Part shown: one piece after another, positions 49,436 through 61,185 of the stretch
Position numbering within the stretch: the stretch's first letter is position 1
Layout of the letters: every line of letters starts with the position of its first letter
Source of the DNA: Heliocybe sulcata
Lineage: Eukaryota > Basidiomycota > Agaricomycetes > Gloeophyllales > Gloeophyllaceae
NCBI GenBank assembly: GCA_004369045.1
Contig: ML213510.1
Span: forward strand, 89,836-153,835
Length of the DNA stretch: 64,000 bases
Reading direction: 5' to 3'
Notes under the pieces: generated by a model
What the model saw: only the letters and a program-made list of their open reading frames with translations
Databases searched by the model: none
What the model was told of the DNA's origin: nothing
Translations under genes and position numbers: made by a program

Positions 49436-50169
49436 GGCGAACCAAAGGAGAGCAAGAAATGGAGGCGGACCGGTATTAGAATATACGGGGAATATGATTT
49501 GCAGGCCATTTCTAATGGTTGCAGCATTTTTGAAGTCATGCTCATTAGCTCAGGAGCACCTCATCCGTTTGGCCGTGTTATCCTTCTCCCGAAATGGCAC
49601 TGGTCGGAATGTCGACTACGGTTGACCATCTGGGTCAGGTCAAATTATTTTGCGAGACTCAGATGTACGACGCTGATTGCACTGCACCCAGGCGGTTCCG
49701 CCCTGACGTCGTGGAGGTGCTTATTCAGAGCTTATGAGTCAGTACATATGTTTGTTCCTTAGGCAGTTATCCGGGAATTCCATAGTAGTGAGAACCCTAT
49801 ACCGGGTAACAGCTATGAGCCTGACATACAGCCGGCACCTCCATATTTGTCCCCTAAGGTGCCCAGAATGGACATGTGGGAAAGCTCGCAGAGGACTTGC
49901 GAACTTTCACACCGCCCAGCGTTTGCTATCCATGTCGGACACATACGTGTCCCTCCCTCCCAGTTTGCGCGATGCTGGCAATATACTAGCTTGCACTTCA
50001 TTATGCACAATTGTGTATACTGCTTTCTACTCATTGAGGCTTAAGAGTCGCTCGGCATCTTGAAAAACCGAGCACGTTGTTGCTGTCATTGGCGCAAAAA
50101 CCAATGACGACTGGAGTGCCTGGTACACTAGTTTGAGTACGCTGACGACGCTGACTTTCCATCTTCCTC
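49436..50169. other. Intergenic, MET5 and integrase-gene promoters
   Basis: About 730 bases between two divergent genes. Small frames are present, but none is convincing. It probably contains both promoters. Confidence 0.45.
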
Positions 50170-51742
50170 ATGGGCGGGAACAACAATCCTGACGGGAAGA
50201 ACCAGTTTTCAAACTGTCGTAAGTACCTGAACTACCTTCATAGTGGATTAGTGCTCAAGTCACATTCACCTCAGCTGCGAAGGACGACAAGAAGGTAGAG
50301 GAGCTTCTCCGTCAATACCACCAGGAAGGCATATCAAATAGAAGGACTATCTCAGCCATGCTACGCGAGGAAGGGATTATTATGGGGTATGGACTTGGTT
50401 CCCTTACATTGATACGAGTCATTCACAAATTTCATCCAGTGAGAAAACAGTTGATCGACGACGCAAGGCCTTTGGGCTATTTAGCAGTGGTCTGCAGACC
50501 AAGCTGCTGCATGAATCGGAGCGCCGCCAGCTCATTGTTGACCAGATGGCGAAAGATCCCACCAGTCGTCAGGGACCCATGACGGTGAAGGAAGGAGTAG
50601 CTTATGATAATGGGATTCACTTGACCCGGTATGTCTTATTTATCTGGCTATGAACAGGGATACTCAGCATCCCGTAGCGCTGTTATAATCAATGAGATGC
50701 GCGCCCTGGATCCGAAAGGCTTTGAGATACGTGACCCCACAGCAAAGAAGGTCCATCGCGTCCCAGTTGTCTGCCTTGGCCCAAATCACAAGTGGACAGG
50801 TGACGGCCATGATAAGCTGGCGGAAATAGGGTTTCCTATATGGGGTATGAGGGACGTGTGGTCCGGTAAATGGCTGGGGCTATGGGTTGTCCCTAGCAAC
50901 AGGTATAAGGTTACAGTCGCTTATCTGTACCTTTGCTTGGTGGAAACATACGGCGGTCAGTGCATCTTCTTCTGTATTCTATACACTAGCTAATGCTTTG
51001 CTTCTAGGGATTCCGATTCAATCTACGACAGACTGCGGAAGTGAGACTACGCGCGTTTATGGCTTCGCAAATGCTCTGAGGTATGTCTCGTCTGTATGTA
51101 ATACTTGGTGGCTGACTTGACGTTGACCAACAGAGAGGCTTTCGCACCAGAGTTACCGATATCCGAGCTACCCGCCCACCGATTCTTGAAGAGCATCCAC
51201 AATACACCCATGGAGCGAGGATGGCTGCGCCTCCGTTTGCAGTGGGGCGATAATGTCAAGGTCTTCTGGGAGGCCGGTGCCCATCTGTACAATTCAGATG
51301 ATCCCCGTCAACGGTACGTGTCCTATCCTGAATGTGACCTGCTCCTGAAGGTGACGAGCAATGGCTGTGCTTTAGTGAATTGGTTCATTGGCTCTGGCCA
51401 ACGCTGATCCAGAAGGAGCTCGACTACCTACGTAAGCGACTCAATGGCCATAAGATCCGCTATGACAAGAACAAGATCCTCCCCTCTGGAGCCTCGCCCA
51501 ACACTATGATGAAGCTGCATACACGCTACGGAGGTGAAGATGGTCTTATCCCAGTGGATCTGGGCTTGATCGGTCAGTTGAAAGAGGAGCTTGGCGGTCC
51601 CGGTCTTACTCAATTTGTGGATACACCATATGCGGAAAGGGCTCTAGAGGTATTCCAATCTCTGAATGTCGAGAAGCTCACATTTCAGAATGTCTGGGAG
51701 GTTTACAAAGCTATGATGCCTCTCATGTATCCGACGTACTAG
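50170..51742 (+). CDS. Integrase-core (RNase H-fold, DDE) domain protein, basidiomycete type
   Basis: A multi-exon gene with a short start, MGGNNNPDGKNQFSNC, followed by a helical region (KKVEELLRQYHQEGISNRR, TISAMLREEG) that may bind DNA. The catalytic-core type common in Agaricomycetes follows: NHKWTGDGHDKLAEIGFPIW, DVWSGKWLGLWVVPSNR, STTDCGSETTRVYGFANALR and NTPMERGWLRLRLQWGD. The acidic residues of GDGHD, TTDCGSE and MERGW fit a D-D-E triad. The C-terminal part has LVHWLWPTLIQKELDYLRKR and ends MPLMYPTY. It looks whole. Such genes are thought to derive from mobile elements; no reverse transcriptase, capsid or polymerase part was seen beside it. Whether it is still mobile or domesticated is unknown. 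Confidence 0.75.
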
Positions 51743-51959
51743 GTTACGAGCCTCAGTGTAGCAATATCAGTTGTTGACAGTCTCTCGATACTGGCGGAAG
51801 CTGGAGCTGCTGTCGGCTATAGTATTACAAACTAATCTGCCTGACAGCTCTTCCGTGAAACAAGCGCTGAACATTTTGCCGGCCCAGGTATACAAATGGA
51901 TGGGCGTTCAACTGCATTGCTGTGCGTACACCTGCTTCGCTTCTTTACTGACTCCACTG

Positions 51960-54596
51960 ATGCTTAATTGTGAAGGCTGCGGAGGTAGCTTCCGCAATGG
52001 CGACCATTCTCGCTCCCTTTGCTTCAAGTGTGAACGGCGAGAAACCGCAACTTCAGACCCTGATCGGGCGGCCATAGAGGTGCAGTGCTATTGAGTCAAA
52101 GTATATGACCAGCAGACAAACTTGTTTCCTCAGGGTCAGCCGCAATGCCAGGATTGCGGAATAATATATCCTTTCCTGCAAGGAAGTATCTGTGGGCGAT
52201 GCAAGCAGTCTCAGTCACAGAATCAGCCAAGCAGTGCGTCCGTCCTTGCTAAAAGGCACATATAATATTGACATGTGCTCTGCGGCATCTTAGGCGGTGG
52301 GCTTGACAACCCTAATCAGATCTATGAACGGACGATTGCGTATGAACAGGCTGCCTCTGATCACAGGCTCAATCAAAAGTACCCCCAGAACCGCAATGCT
52401 GCAGCTGCGACTGAGCTAAAGCTGAAGGAGACCCAGCTCAAGCAACAAAGGAAAGGTGACTTCGTGCATGTGGACTACACTTTATACAGGCAAGATAGCT
52501 TGGACGAGAAGGTAAACCAGGTGCGTAATCATACCTAGCTATCAGTACTCAGACCACCTTACAGTCTTGTATTTGAACGCAGATTCGAGCTGTTGGCAGC
52601 ATGCGCGAGAGTTTCGCAGCCGACCATGGTGCCGATGCGGTGTTCAACAAGCTTCTGGAGAGCGGCATGGATCACTATGAGAACATACGTAAAAGGAGCA
52701 ATGGGACGCTCCCCGAGCTCATATTGAGACGGTAAGTGCTCCAGTCTATGGCGGTCATCTCCAGACTCAGACTGCTTGTTCAGTGACAACACTCGTTTTG
52801 AAGTCAAAGCGACTGGGAAGTCATACTCTATCAGCGAGGATGACATGCTATACAGCATCGGGAGCATGATGCAATCGTTCCATAGCAGGAAGATGCATTT
52901 GCCCCAGGAGGACAAGAAGAAGACGATGTCCATCCTTGTGATCATGTTTGAGAAAGGGGTACGTAACCTTGTCTTTTGCTTGGCAACTCTAATGTCAACT
53001 ATTTAGCAGAATGATGTTGATGTAGAGAACACAGTGCGGAAACGTCCCCGAACATCCAAAGGGACAAAGGAAAGTAAGTTCTGCTCTGCGCAGCTTGTAC
53101 ACTGCTTGAGGACTGCATTAATGCTCCCCCTTGAATAGGTGCTCGACTGGCTCTATCTTCAGCACCGCCTCCATCTTTACAGTACAGGAGTGCATTTCGG
53201 GCGCCAACATTGCCCGTTCCCACCCTGCAATATGACGACTACAAGTTTCATATGGAGTCTTGGCATGCCGACGATGCTGGGGCACTTGTAGTATCAAAGT
53301 CTGATGAGGAGGCGACTATTCTCCTTGCCCATGACTGGCAGAAGAACGCTTGGCAAGGGATACGCGCTGGCGGGTTTGTTGGACAGGGACTCTCAAAGTG
53401 GTGTTTCCAGGTAAGTGTGGATGCACTTGAGAGCTCCAGTATTGCTGACTTGTCATATAGGGTATGTTCGGGGCGAAGATGGTCGCAATTGCTCAATTGC
53501 GCCCCATGGACAAAACCTACGCCACTGAGGACCACAACCTGCGAGATTTGCGCGATGAGCTGAGACTCTTGGTCCTCGGTCAGTATTTCGTCAATTACTT
53601 CAACATGCGCTGCGAAGCATGCAGATATACGCCGCCCTATAGTGCGTATCCACTATGAATCGCTCCACGTGATTGTCTGAAGCTGATCGATCACATTGAT
53701 AGGCATTCGATTCAATGCAAATGGAGCTTTCCTTGGGCATCTTGCGACACCAGTACCTGTACGCACATCTGAGCCCATTCAAGACACACGTAGTATAATC
53801 CACCAGGCTTTCCTAGCAACCCCATTGATTGTCGGAGAGGCTGGCGATGATGAACGAAAATTTTCAGGCAACACCCAGGCGGGCAGGGGCGAAGATGTTC
53901 CTGGTATGATCATCGATGCATTTGCGCATCATGTACTTGTATCCAGCAACTATACATGTGTGCTTGTTGACTTGCAAGGTTTGTCGTCCTGATTCTTCTG
54001 TACGCATATATGATCTGATTACTAATCCTCACTGCAGGAATAATACGCCTGTGCGGCGACATCATATTATTCGACCCGCAAGCTCATACATAAGTCCGAA
54101 CATGGTCCTATCTATATGACATATACTGACGACTCCTCTGTTTATAGTAATTGGGGCCAAGGCCTCGATTTTGGGTTCTTCAATCAGAGATTGCAGGGCA
54201 TTAAAGAGTTCATGTTGTTTCATGTCTGCAATGCTCTATGCCGCAAACTCAGACTCGAGGATGCACCCAAACCGCCTAGCATGGCTGAACCAGCTGGTGA
54301 GCCTGCAGCCATACCTGCCAGTGCCCGTGTGCCGTCGGTGATGAAACCTGGGACGACTCGACCGAAGCCAGTAAAACGTCGCAAGCGTACAACATCGACT
54401 CGAATCAACAGCACTTCTCCGGAGCGCTCAAGCAATGCTCAGGACAATGATGACGAGGAGTTAGGTGCTGGTGGTGCTGTCATTGAACCGAGTACGAAGC
54501 GCCACTACAACCATGGTACGGCATACATTTCCTTGAGTCTAATTATCTAAGCTATCATTCTGACCTTGAGATTTAGGCTGGCCAGACTCGCCGTAG
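51960..54596 (+). CDS. Alpha-kinase (eEF2-kinase-like) with N-terminal Cys-rich fingers
   Basis: A many-exon gene. The N terminus carries two Cys-rich, zinc-finger-like units: CEGCGGSFRNGDHSRSLCFK and CQDCGIIYPFLQGSICGRCK. A helical linker (ATELKLKETQLKQQRKGDF) and a middle domain (YSISEDDMLYSIGSMMQSFH) follow. The alpha-kinase domain begins around GFVGQGLSKWCFQ. It contains SIRFNANGAFLGHLA, DAFAHHVLVSSNYTCVLVDL and LFDPQAHT, the family signature, and the zinc-binding end VYSNWGQGLDFGFF with VCNALCRKLRL. A basic Ser/Thr-rich tail ends WPDSP. Alpha-kinases are atypical Ser/Thr kinases expanded in Agaricomycetes; substrates are unknown. The start at 51960 (MLNCEGCGG) is a choice; 51900 is also in frame. 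Confidence 0.82.
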
Positions 54597-55783
54597 AGCA
54601 GGAGATAGGGAGGATGGCGTCACGAAAGATTGTGGAAGTCTCTATGCGTAGCATTAAAGGTACCTCATATACCGAGAATCATGAGACATAGTATCTAGTA
54701 TTGTTATATACATAGTGGAGGCACGTCCTAGAGATGAGAGGCTTGAAAGAAAGCAAGGATGATTGCTTGCATCGATGACGAAAAAATCTGCATAGACCGG
54801 AAAACGAACTCCAGCTTTCGGCATGCAGCCATTACACTAAGCATGCAGCCAACCACTACACCACAAAGGTATTGTAAACAAGATCTATCCATGTAATATA
54901 CTCATACTCGTGGTATTCTCTAGCGCTCAACATGCTACATACGTGGTTCGAACTGTCGATGGCCCGACTGCACTGTACTCGCAACCCGCTTGCAAAAAAT
55001 TTTGACCTGACCCAGATGGTCAACCGTAGTCAACGGACAACGGGCGATTTGCTTCAGCACCGGTGTGTATATAGACACGGCGAAACGATGCGAAGCGGAA
55101 CCCAGACCGGGATATCCTCTAGTCAGTCGCTGTGCATTATCAGAACGCTTCGAAGCGCCGGCCCGCTCTGTCCGTCCGACAAACCGTGGCGGACGCGTCG
55201 CAAACAAGAGACCGTGGCTATTCTATAGGACTGGCTATCAGCCTGCGCTCTAGATAATGAGGTAGTAAATCATTAATTATAGCGTGTGCTGAGACCTATT
55301 TCTCAGGCAAGTGGTGTTACTTTCGGCCCACGGTCCCACCTATATCCTCCCGCTGGGCTTCCACAGCGCTTAACTATGTAGTGAACGTAAAAACTTAGTC
55401 ACGTTAGTTATGAGAAACTAACTTGGTGGAAAATAAGGGTGCTTAGCACAGGTGAGTTTAGAACTGGTATTCCATTTCAGCTACGCTCAAAGCGAGGTTT
55501 GAAGCAGCAGGCCCCTTCGGCGATACCTAATGTCGGCGTTGTATGCGAAGTATCATTCTCATAATAGTGGTCAGAGGCAGACATTCAGCCGTCCGATGTC
55601 AGAACGCCATGCTCGACCACCCGCCACATCACCCAAATCCGGCACCTGGCCATCACCGGTCGGACTTCAAACCCAACTTCTACTGTACAGTCTCGTCTCG
55701 GCACAGCATTCTCTCATCCCGCACGCCCTCCTCAAGCCCCAAAGCCCCGACGCCGGCACCCTTCCCTACATCAAGCAGCACCA
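54597..55783. other. 1.2-kb gap, eL30 promoter and short repeats
   Basis: No gene is supported. It holds a 20-base imperfect tandem repeat (GCATGCAGCC at 54821-54830 and 54841-54850) with a degenerate tRNA-like promoter on the minus strand. The last few hundred bases are the presumed eL30 promoter. Confidence 0.45.
54781..54875 (-). repeat. Degenerate tRNA-like (SINE-like) fragment with tandem duplication
   Basis: On the minus strand a TGGTGTAGTGGTTGGC segment resembles a Pol III A box. It is followed by GGAGTTCG, a weak B-box resemblance, and a run of six T. A 20-base unit is duplicated between them. No acceptor stem can be folded, so this is not a functional tRNA gene by eye. Confidence 0.25.
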
Positions 55784-56407
55784 ATGGCCCCTACCAAGAA
55801 GTCCAAGGCGTCCAAGTCCACCGAGTCCATCTCGGCCAAGCTCGCGTTGGTCGTAAAGTCCGGCAAGTACTCTCTTGGCTACAAGAGCGCGCTCAAGCAG
55901 ATGCGCAACGGCAAGGGTGAGTCTCACAGGCTACTTCCGACGAAGTCAAATGGGGCTGGAGCGTGATGCTGAGAAGGCCTCTACGCTGACCTATGATTTT
56001 GCTTTACCTTATTTTCTATGTCTGCTCGTGTCTGAACCTGGCGGTCTTGCTGTCTCTCGGTCCCTGTGCGCTCAGCTAAACTCGTCCTGATCGCCGGCAA
56101 CTGCCCACCCCTGCGCAAGTCCGAGCTTGAGTACTACGCTATGCTCTCCAAGACGACCGTCCACCACTTCACCGGCACGAACGTCGCGCTCGGTACAGCC
56201 GCCGGAAAGCTATTCCGTGTCGGGTGAGTTTGCTGTCCTCCTTGACACCCATTCTTCCCGTCCTCTTGTGCCAATACCCTGCCATATCCCGTCCCCCAGT
56301 CTTGCCTGCAAATGTACCCTTACTGATTCGCTTATTCCCATAGCGTCATGACGATCTCGGACCAGGGCGACTCTGACTTGCTCAACATTGCCGAAAGCCT
56401 CGCTTAA
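55784..56407 (+). CDS. RPL30: Ribosomal protein eL30
   Basis: Three exons (55784-55916, 56076-56223, 56344-56407) encode 114 residues. [20 protein letters not shown] precedes the L7Ae-like fold: [60 protein letters not shown] and [18 protein letters not shown]. Relatives have the same length and order. It is a component of the cytosolic 60S subunit. In yeast the protein represses splicing of its own transcript; whether the 159-base first intron here has such a structure was not tested. Confidence 0.97.
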
Positions 56408-57457
56408 AACGAGCTAGTCGCTCACCTTTTCTGTCGTCGGATAACAGCTTTATGTCATGTCGTTGTACCTTATGTGACACTCAGGCGTCGTTATGAAAGT
56501 CTTTCTGGTGTTGATGGCCCGTTCGTATATGGCCTCCTAAGCATTACTAATGAAAGGAGAGCTAGAGCAGAAAGCTGTTTGGGGGCAGGTCGCCAGCCCT
56601 CTTATAATGCATTACAGTGCCGTGCCCTTTCTCACCAATTACAGTTTGTTGAGGTTCTATTTTGATGAGATGATTGTCAGTACTTGGTGCTTAAGAGCCA
56701 TGGCTGTAGTGAACCCCATGGTTGCAACGTTGAACGGCGGCGCCACACCTCAGCTGGCCGCATACTTCGGCCGGAGAAGGCTACCAAGGCTCGTCCGACG
56801 GGGGCACTCTGGTGACATCACCTGATTTTGGGAGGCAACAGCAGCCCCGTTAGGCATACACAGGTAGGTTGCAACCATACACGTCGCTACACTAGTATGC
56901 TGCGAAACTGCTCGGAATACTGTAGTATCTTGACCAATTCAGCAATCATGCATCATGGACCCAGTCCTGAAGCAGAGAATGAGGTGTGTGTCATGTTTGT
57001 TGGAACTGATAAATTGATCTCGGGACAAAGTGCGGGTGAAATTTCCGGTCCTTGCTGCGACACGTGACAGATTTGGCAGTCTGTCACAGGTCATCGATAT
57101 CCATCTGCTTGCGAAGATGATGGAACCGAAAAATGGGTCACATGTCACAAGGAGAAGGATGTGGATTACTTGACCTCTCACAGGCATGGGTGGCAAAGGT
57201 CCACTGTAATAATGTTCTATTAATAGAGCAAGGTCACTGGTGCCATAGGTCCCATACTTCATGATTTTTGATGGCGAATGCTGGCGAGACAAGTCCCGGG
57301 TAATTAAGTGGCCGGTCATGCTCTGCCACACCTAACCATCTTCTGTGCCACAGCCAACTCATATCAAGTCTTCTGCTGGTATTACTGTCTTTGCACTTTC
57401 ATTGCTTGCTCTGTTTTGCCTTGCATTCCTTTCCAGCTTCCCTTTCATGACATCATC
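56408..57457. other. 1-kb gap, no gene seen
   Basis: Reading frames are short (for example 56550-56825 plus) and lack known motifs. The last part is presumably the promoter of the following zinc-finger gene. Confidence 0.45.
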
Positions 57458-58745
57458 ATGATGAATGCTGAGACCTTCATGCTCACACCAGACACCTTTG
57501 CTGATCTGGCTAAGAGTACAGTCAGGCCAGTCAAGTGTGAGTGGGATGGGTGTCCTTCCACTTTGAATTGTTTGTGCTCATTGCATATGGTATGTCCCTT
57601 GTGTCTTGAGTGATCTAAAATTTTCTGTATGGTGAAAGATGAGGACAATGATACACACAGATCCTATGTGGATCATGGCCTGAGTTCTCTAGATCCATTG
57701 CTAGTCAAGCCACTGGCAGTGGCACATCATCCTGCCCATGATTGGATCATTGTTGGATAACCCCCACAGAAGACTGACCACAGAGCCTATAGCACATGGA
57801 CAAGCAGCATTGCTCCCGAAAATCCAAGAACAAGGTAGAGTGGTCATTGCTTAGGGCAATGAAAAGCGGCTCACCTGAGAACTGGACCTCCAGGCCGGTA
57901 CTTATGAGTGCCGCTTACCTCGGTGTACTGCCCGCAGTCACGGCTCCGCCTATGATCTGCTGAGACACCTGGAATCCAACCACATCATCAGGTATCCTCT
58001 GCCTTGCCCAATCCGAGGTGAGCACTTTCCTCTGAGATCATGACCATATTATATCTTTCTTACAACTCCACTGATCATGCCAGGCTGTGAAGAGACATTT
58101 GCACGACAAAATTACATCCCAATGCACTTCCAAATCAACCATTCGATGCTGGACGGCAGGGAGGTTACACTTCACTCGCCCATCCTGAAGCCGACATCGC
58201 GACCACTGTGGCCGAGGACATCCAAAACGCTCCAGCCAATCTCTAACATCAAGATTGACATCGATCGGATACTGGCACCCGCTGTAGCCTCCCCCTCACT
58301 AAAGCCTAATAAGCCGCTGAGCGCCACAGCCAAGCCACTCAGCCGCACATGGAACCATCTGAGTGTCCCGAACGAGACTAGTAAGGAGAGGGCTACAGAC
58401 TCGGATGAAGAACCCGACTCGATGCCCTTTGACAATCTCTCTCATCCGCGTATTCCGGCGGAAGACGAAGACCCCGATTTTGAGCTTCCGGAGTTTATTG
58501 TTAGGCGGAAACCGCCAGAATCGAGCGGCCCGCGGACTCGTCTATCGGAGCTTCCGCCGATTCTCAACTTCGGCGCTCTAGAAGGCACGCAGCGGATAGC
58601 GCTTGAGGAACCGCCGACGAGTATGGGATTTGGCGCGTTCCGCGACAGGTACAGCGAGTTAGAGAAGGCAGGACTAATCTCGGGCACCGGGGTTTGGCCT
58701 GATTATCCCAGTAGGCATTTCAAGAGTAAACGGACAGATACCTAG
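57458..58745 (+). CDS. C2H2-like zinc-finger protein, paralog 1
   Basis: The start MMNAETFMLTPDTFADLAKS leads to a first Cys pair (CEWDGC). A second finger has the spacing C-x4-C-x15-H-x4-H in YECRLPRCTARSHGSAYDLL then RHLESNH. A third follows across an intron (LPCPIR, then GCEETFARQNYIPMHFQINH), C-x4-C-x12-H-x4-H. The C-terminal 190 residues are Pro/Ser/Glu-rich and probably disordered, with RIPAEDEDPDFELPEFIVRR and MGFGAFRDRYSELEKAG. The last exon ends at 58745; the earlier borders, including any exon near 57,800, are approximate. A homologous gene lies at 61186-62261 on the other strand. A DNA-binding role is plausible but not shown. Confidence 0.68.
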
Positions 58746-59319
58746 TAGTTCTGGATACCCAATACTTTAGATCAAGTCTTTATCACTTTTGATAAGGCCA
58801 TTCGTACTCTACTTACATAGTATAATCTGTTATGGCTTGGGCACCGGTTTGTATAATTTCGGCGTCGTTTCGGCGCGTAGGGGCACCTGCGTCGGGAGTT
58901 TTGCCTACAAACGTAACAGCCAGATGATCTCACAGCTCACACGCGCGGCCTCCGTCCAAGGCTACAGCGCGCAGCGAACTGCTCTGGAGCAAGCTTGGGT
59001 AGGGCCCGGGACCGCTTCGACGTCCGATCCAATTGCTGTAGAGTTCGTCAGCTTGTTGGGCTCGGAGGAGGACAATAAGGTCCATTTTGAGATTGTATTT
59101 ATAGACATTGAGACCACTGCCACTGGCAAGAGGATGGAGAATTACTGTGACAAGTGCGACGACGTTCTTCAAAGAGAGGGTCAATGAACGCCATACAATC
59201 TGCGGACCAATCAGAAAGCGCCGCTGGATCCGTCGGCCCTTCCCGGCTACGGAGCACGCTGCGCAGCGGACCAGGCGCGACGGAAACCGAATCGCGTCTG
59301 ATTTGCCGACAGACGTACA
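58746..59319. other. Intergenic, ARP9 upstream region
   Basis: About 570 bases. A plus-strand frame (58789-59187) and an overlapping minus-strand frame (58930-59385) are open but show no family features. I treat the region as promoter. Confidence 0.4.
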
Positions 59320-61073
59320 ATGAGCGGGACCGCGTTCCGGGACGCGAGCATCGTCGTTATCGACACCTCTCGGACATCCATACATGCCGTTCTCGGTCTT
59401 GGTGAACTTCTACCCACACCGTCTGTTGTGAGTCTCGAGTAACCTGGCGCTCTCTGACGCGGCTGAGCACTTAGTGCAGGAAATACAAGCCCGCGTTGGT
59501 CTCCGGCGGGCATCGTATGAACAACTCAACAGCAATGGCGCGAACGGGAGCGCGCAGCCGGCAGCGTCTACTAGCTCGACTATGTCTATTACGCCCAGTG
59601 CGTCAGCGAAAGTGAACGATTATCTGGTCGGCGCTCAGTTGGACAATGCTTTGGTTGAGGGGGAGGACATTGTCGTGTGGTGGCCATTCGCTGAGGGGGA
59701 CGTGAGTGACTGGACGCAGGCGGAGGCTTTATGGTGAGTGCCAAGGTGATGGCATCTTGGTTACTGGTATCACGTCTGATTCATTGACTCTCTCTTCATC
59801 CCTGCAGGAAGCACACGCTGTTCTCCCTTCTTCACCTCAGGCGTACCCAGAACGAGTCACCTGTTCTTCTCACAGTACCACCGTCCCTGTCGCGCACAAG
59901 CCTTTCAGTACTGGCTCAACTGTTCTTCGAGCGCTTCAACGTCGCAGCCTTCACCCTGCTACTACGACCTGTTGCCCAAATCTATGCTGGTAACGCATTA
60001 TCAGGAGTTGTAGTTGACATTGGCGAGGAGTACACGGACGTGAACGTGCTATACGACGGTTTCCTTGTCAGGGAGTGCACAGAAAGCGTCAAGCTTGGCA
60101 TGAAGGACTGCAGAGAGCACCTTGCGAGCCTCCTCCGCACCAACCAAACTGTCATGACCGCCATCTCCCCGCCGGAAGCACCTCTCTCAGACAAGCAAAC
60201 TGACTCAGCCCTCGTCTCCCTAATATCTCACCTCCTCTCCACTTCCCTCATCAAGCCCCCTACTGCCATTGGCACTACCATCGTCACTGATGAGCCCGAA
60301 GACGGCGTCACCGACATCGCTGCCATTGTCCTCGCGGGTAAGGAGAAGGCCGTCATCGAGAACAACATGAAAAAGCGCGCCAATGCGAAGGCCACTGCCG
60401 CCGAGCAGGCCAAGATGCGCGAGATTGAGGCGATGGACCTGGTTGAGATTAAGGACTGGGAATGGGATGGCAAGGCCAGGGAAGTCGTGGTCGGCCGTGA
60501 GCGCCATCGGTTCTGCGAGCCGCTCTTCGATCCGAAGGTCGCCAAGAAGGATACGAAGACGGACCTCTGGTCGCTCCAGGAAGTCATCGGAGCGGCAGTT
60601 CAACGTGCAGATATAGAGCAAAGGCAGTACGTTTGGGGTGGGTTGTTCGTGACGGGCGAGTTTGCGAAGTACATTAAGGGTGAGCACCAGTTTCGCGTCC
60701 CTTATGTTTGCCATCCTGACGGCGCAACGGGACTTCAGGCATGGGTACTTCGCTTCAAACACGCTTGGAATCTTTCATACTCTCGCAGCCCGACGCGCAC
60801 AACGACATCCAGCCTCGAAACATCCGAGTCCTGAAGATCCCTGACTACTTCGCTGAGTACCGGGAGAAGGGTGACGGGCTCGCGGCGTTCTTGGGCGCGG
60901 GCATCGTTGGAAAGGTCCGTGAATTGTACGACTGTCTTGCCCATCCATGGCTGATTGGATTCCCGCGGTAGATTGCATTTCATGATCCAAACGGGAACAA
61001 TTTCGTGTCAAAGGGCGAGTACGCGGCCAAGGGTCCGCCAGCGATCATCGAGATGTCCGCTTCACTGCTATAG
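59320..61073 (+). CDS. ARP9: Actin-related protein, ARP9-like
   Basis: Five exons (59320-59427, 59480-59733, 59808-60679, 60739-60914, 60972-61073) encode 503 residues. The opening AFRDASIVVIDTSRTSIHAV and LGLGELLPTPSV, then EIQARVGLRR, fit the first actin strands with a changed phosphate loop. The second phosphate region is SGVVVDIGEEYTDVNVLYDG. EYREKGDGLAAFLGAGIVGK matches the adenosine-side actin motif, and the end is IAFHDPNGNNFVSKGEYAAK. A long insertion rich in Glu, Lys and Ala (about residues 260-330) breaks the actin fold. Arp9 with Arp7 or its equivalent forms the actin-related module of SWI/SNF and RSC chromatin remodellers. Assignment to ARP9 is by overall style, so another divergent Arp is possible. 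Confidence 0.82.
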
Positions 61074-61185
61074 CTCGCTGTCGCAATGCCATGTATTGAA
61101 CATTTACAATAAGTGTGAACTGAAGACCAACTAGCCTCCAACAGAGGTCGCCTACGTCTAGTCATGCGTGTCTATCGGTTATCAG

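Noticed and set aside
50170-51742. Part of a retrovirus-like or Polinton-like element
   Set aside because: Only an integrase-core gene is visible; no reverse transcriptase, protease, capsid or polymerase part and no long terminal repeats were noticed around it.
54943-54960. GGTTCGAACTG, considered as a tRNA B box
   Set aside because: No matching A box upstream and no cloverleaf; it also lacks the following T run.
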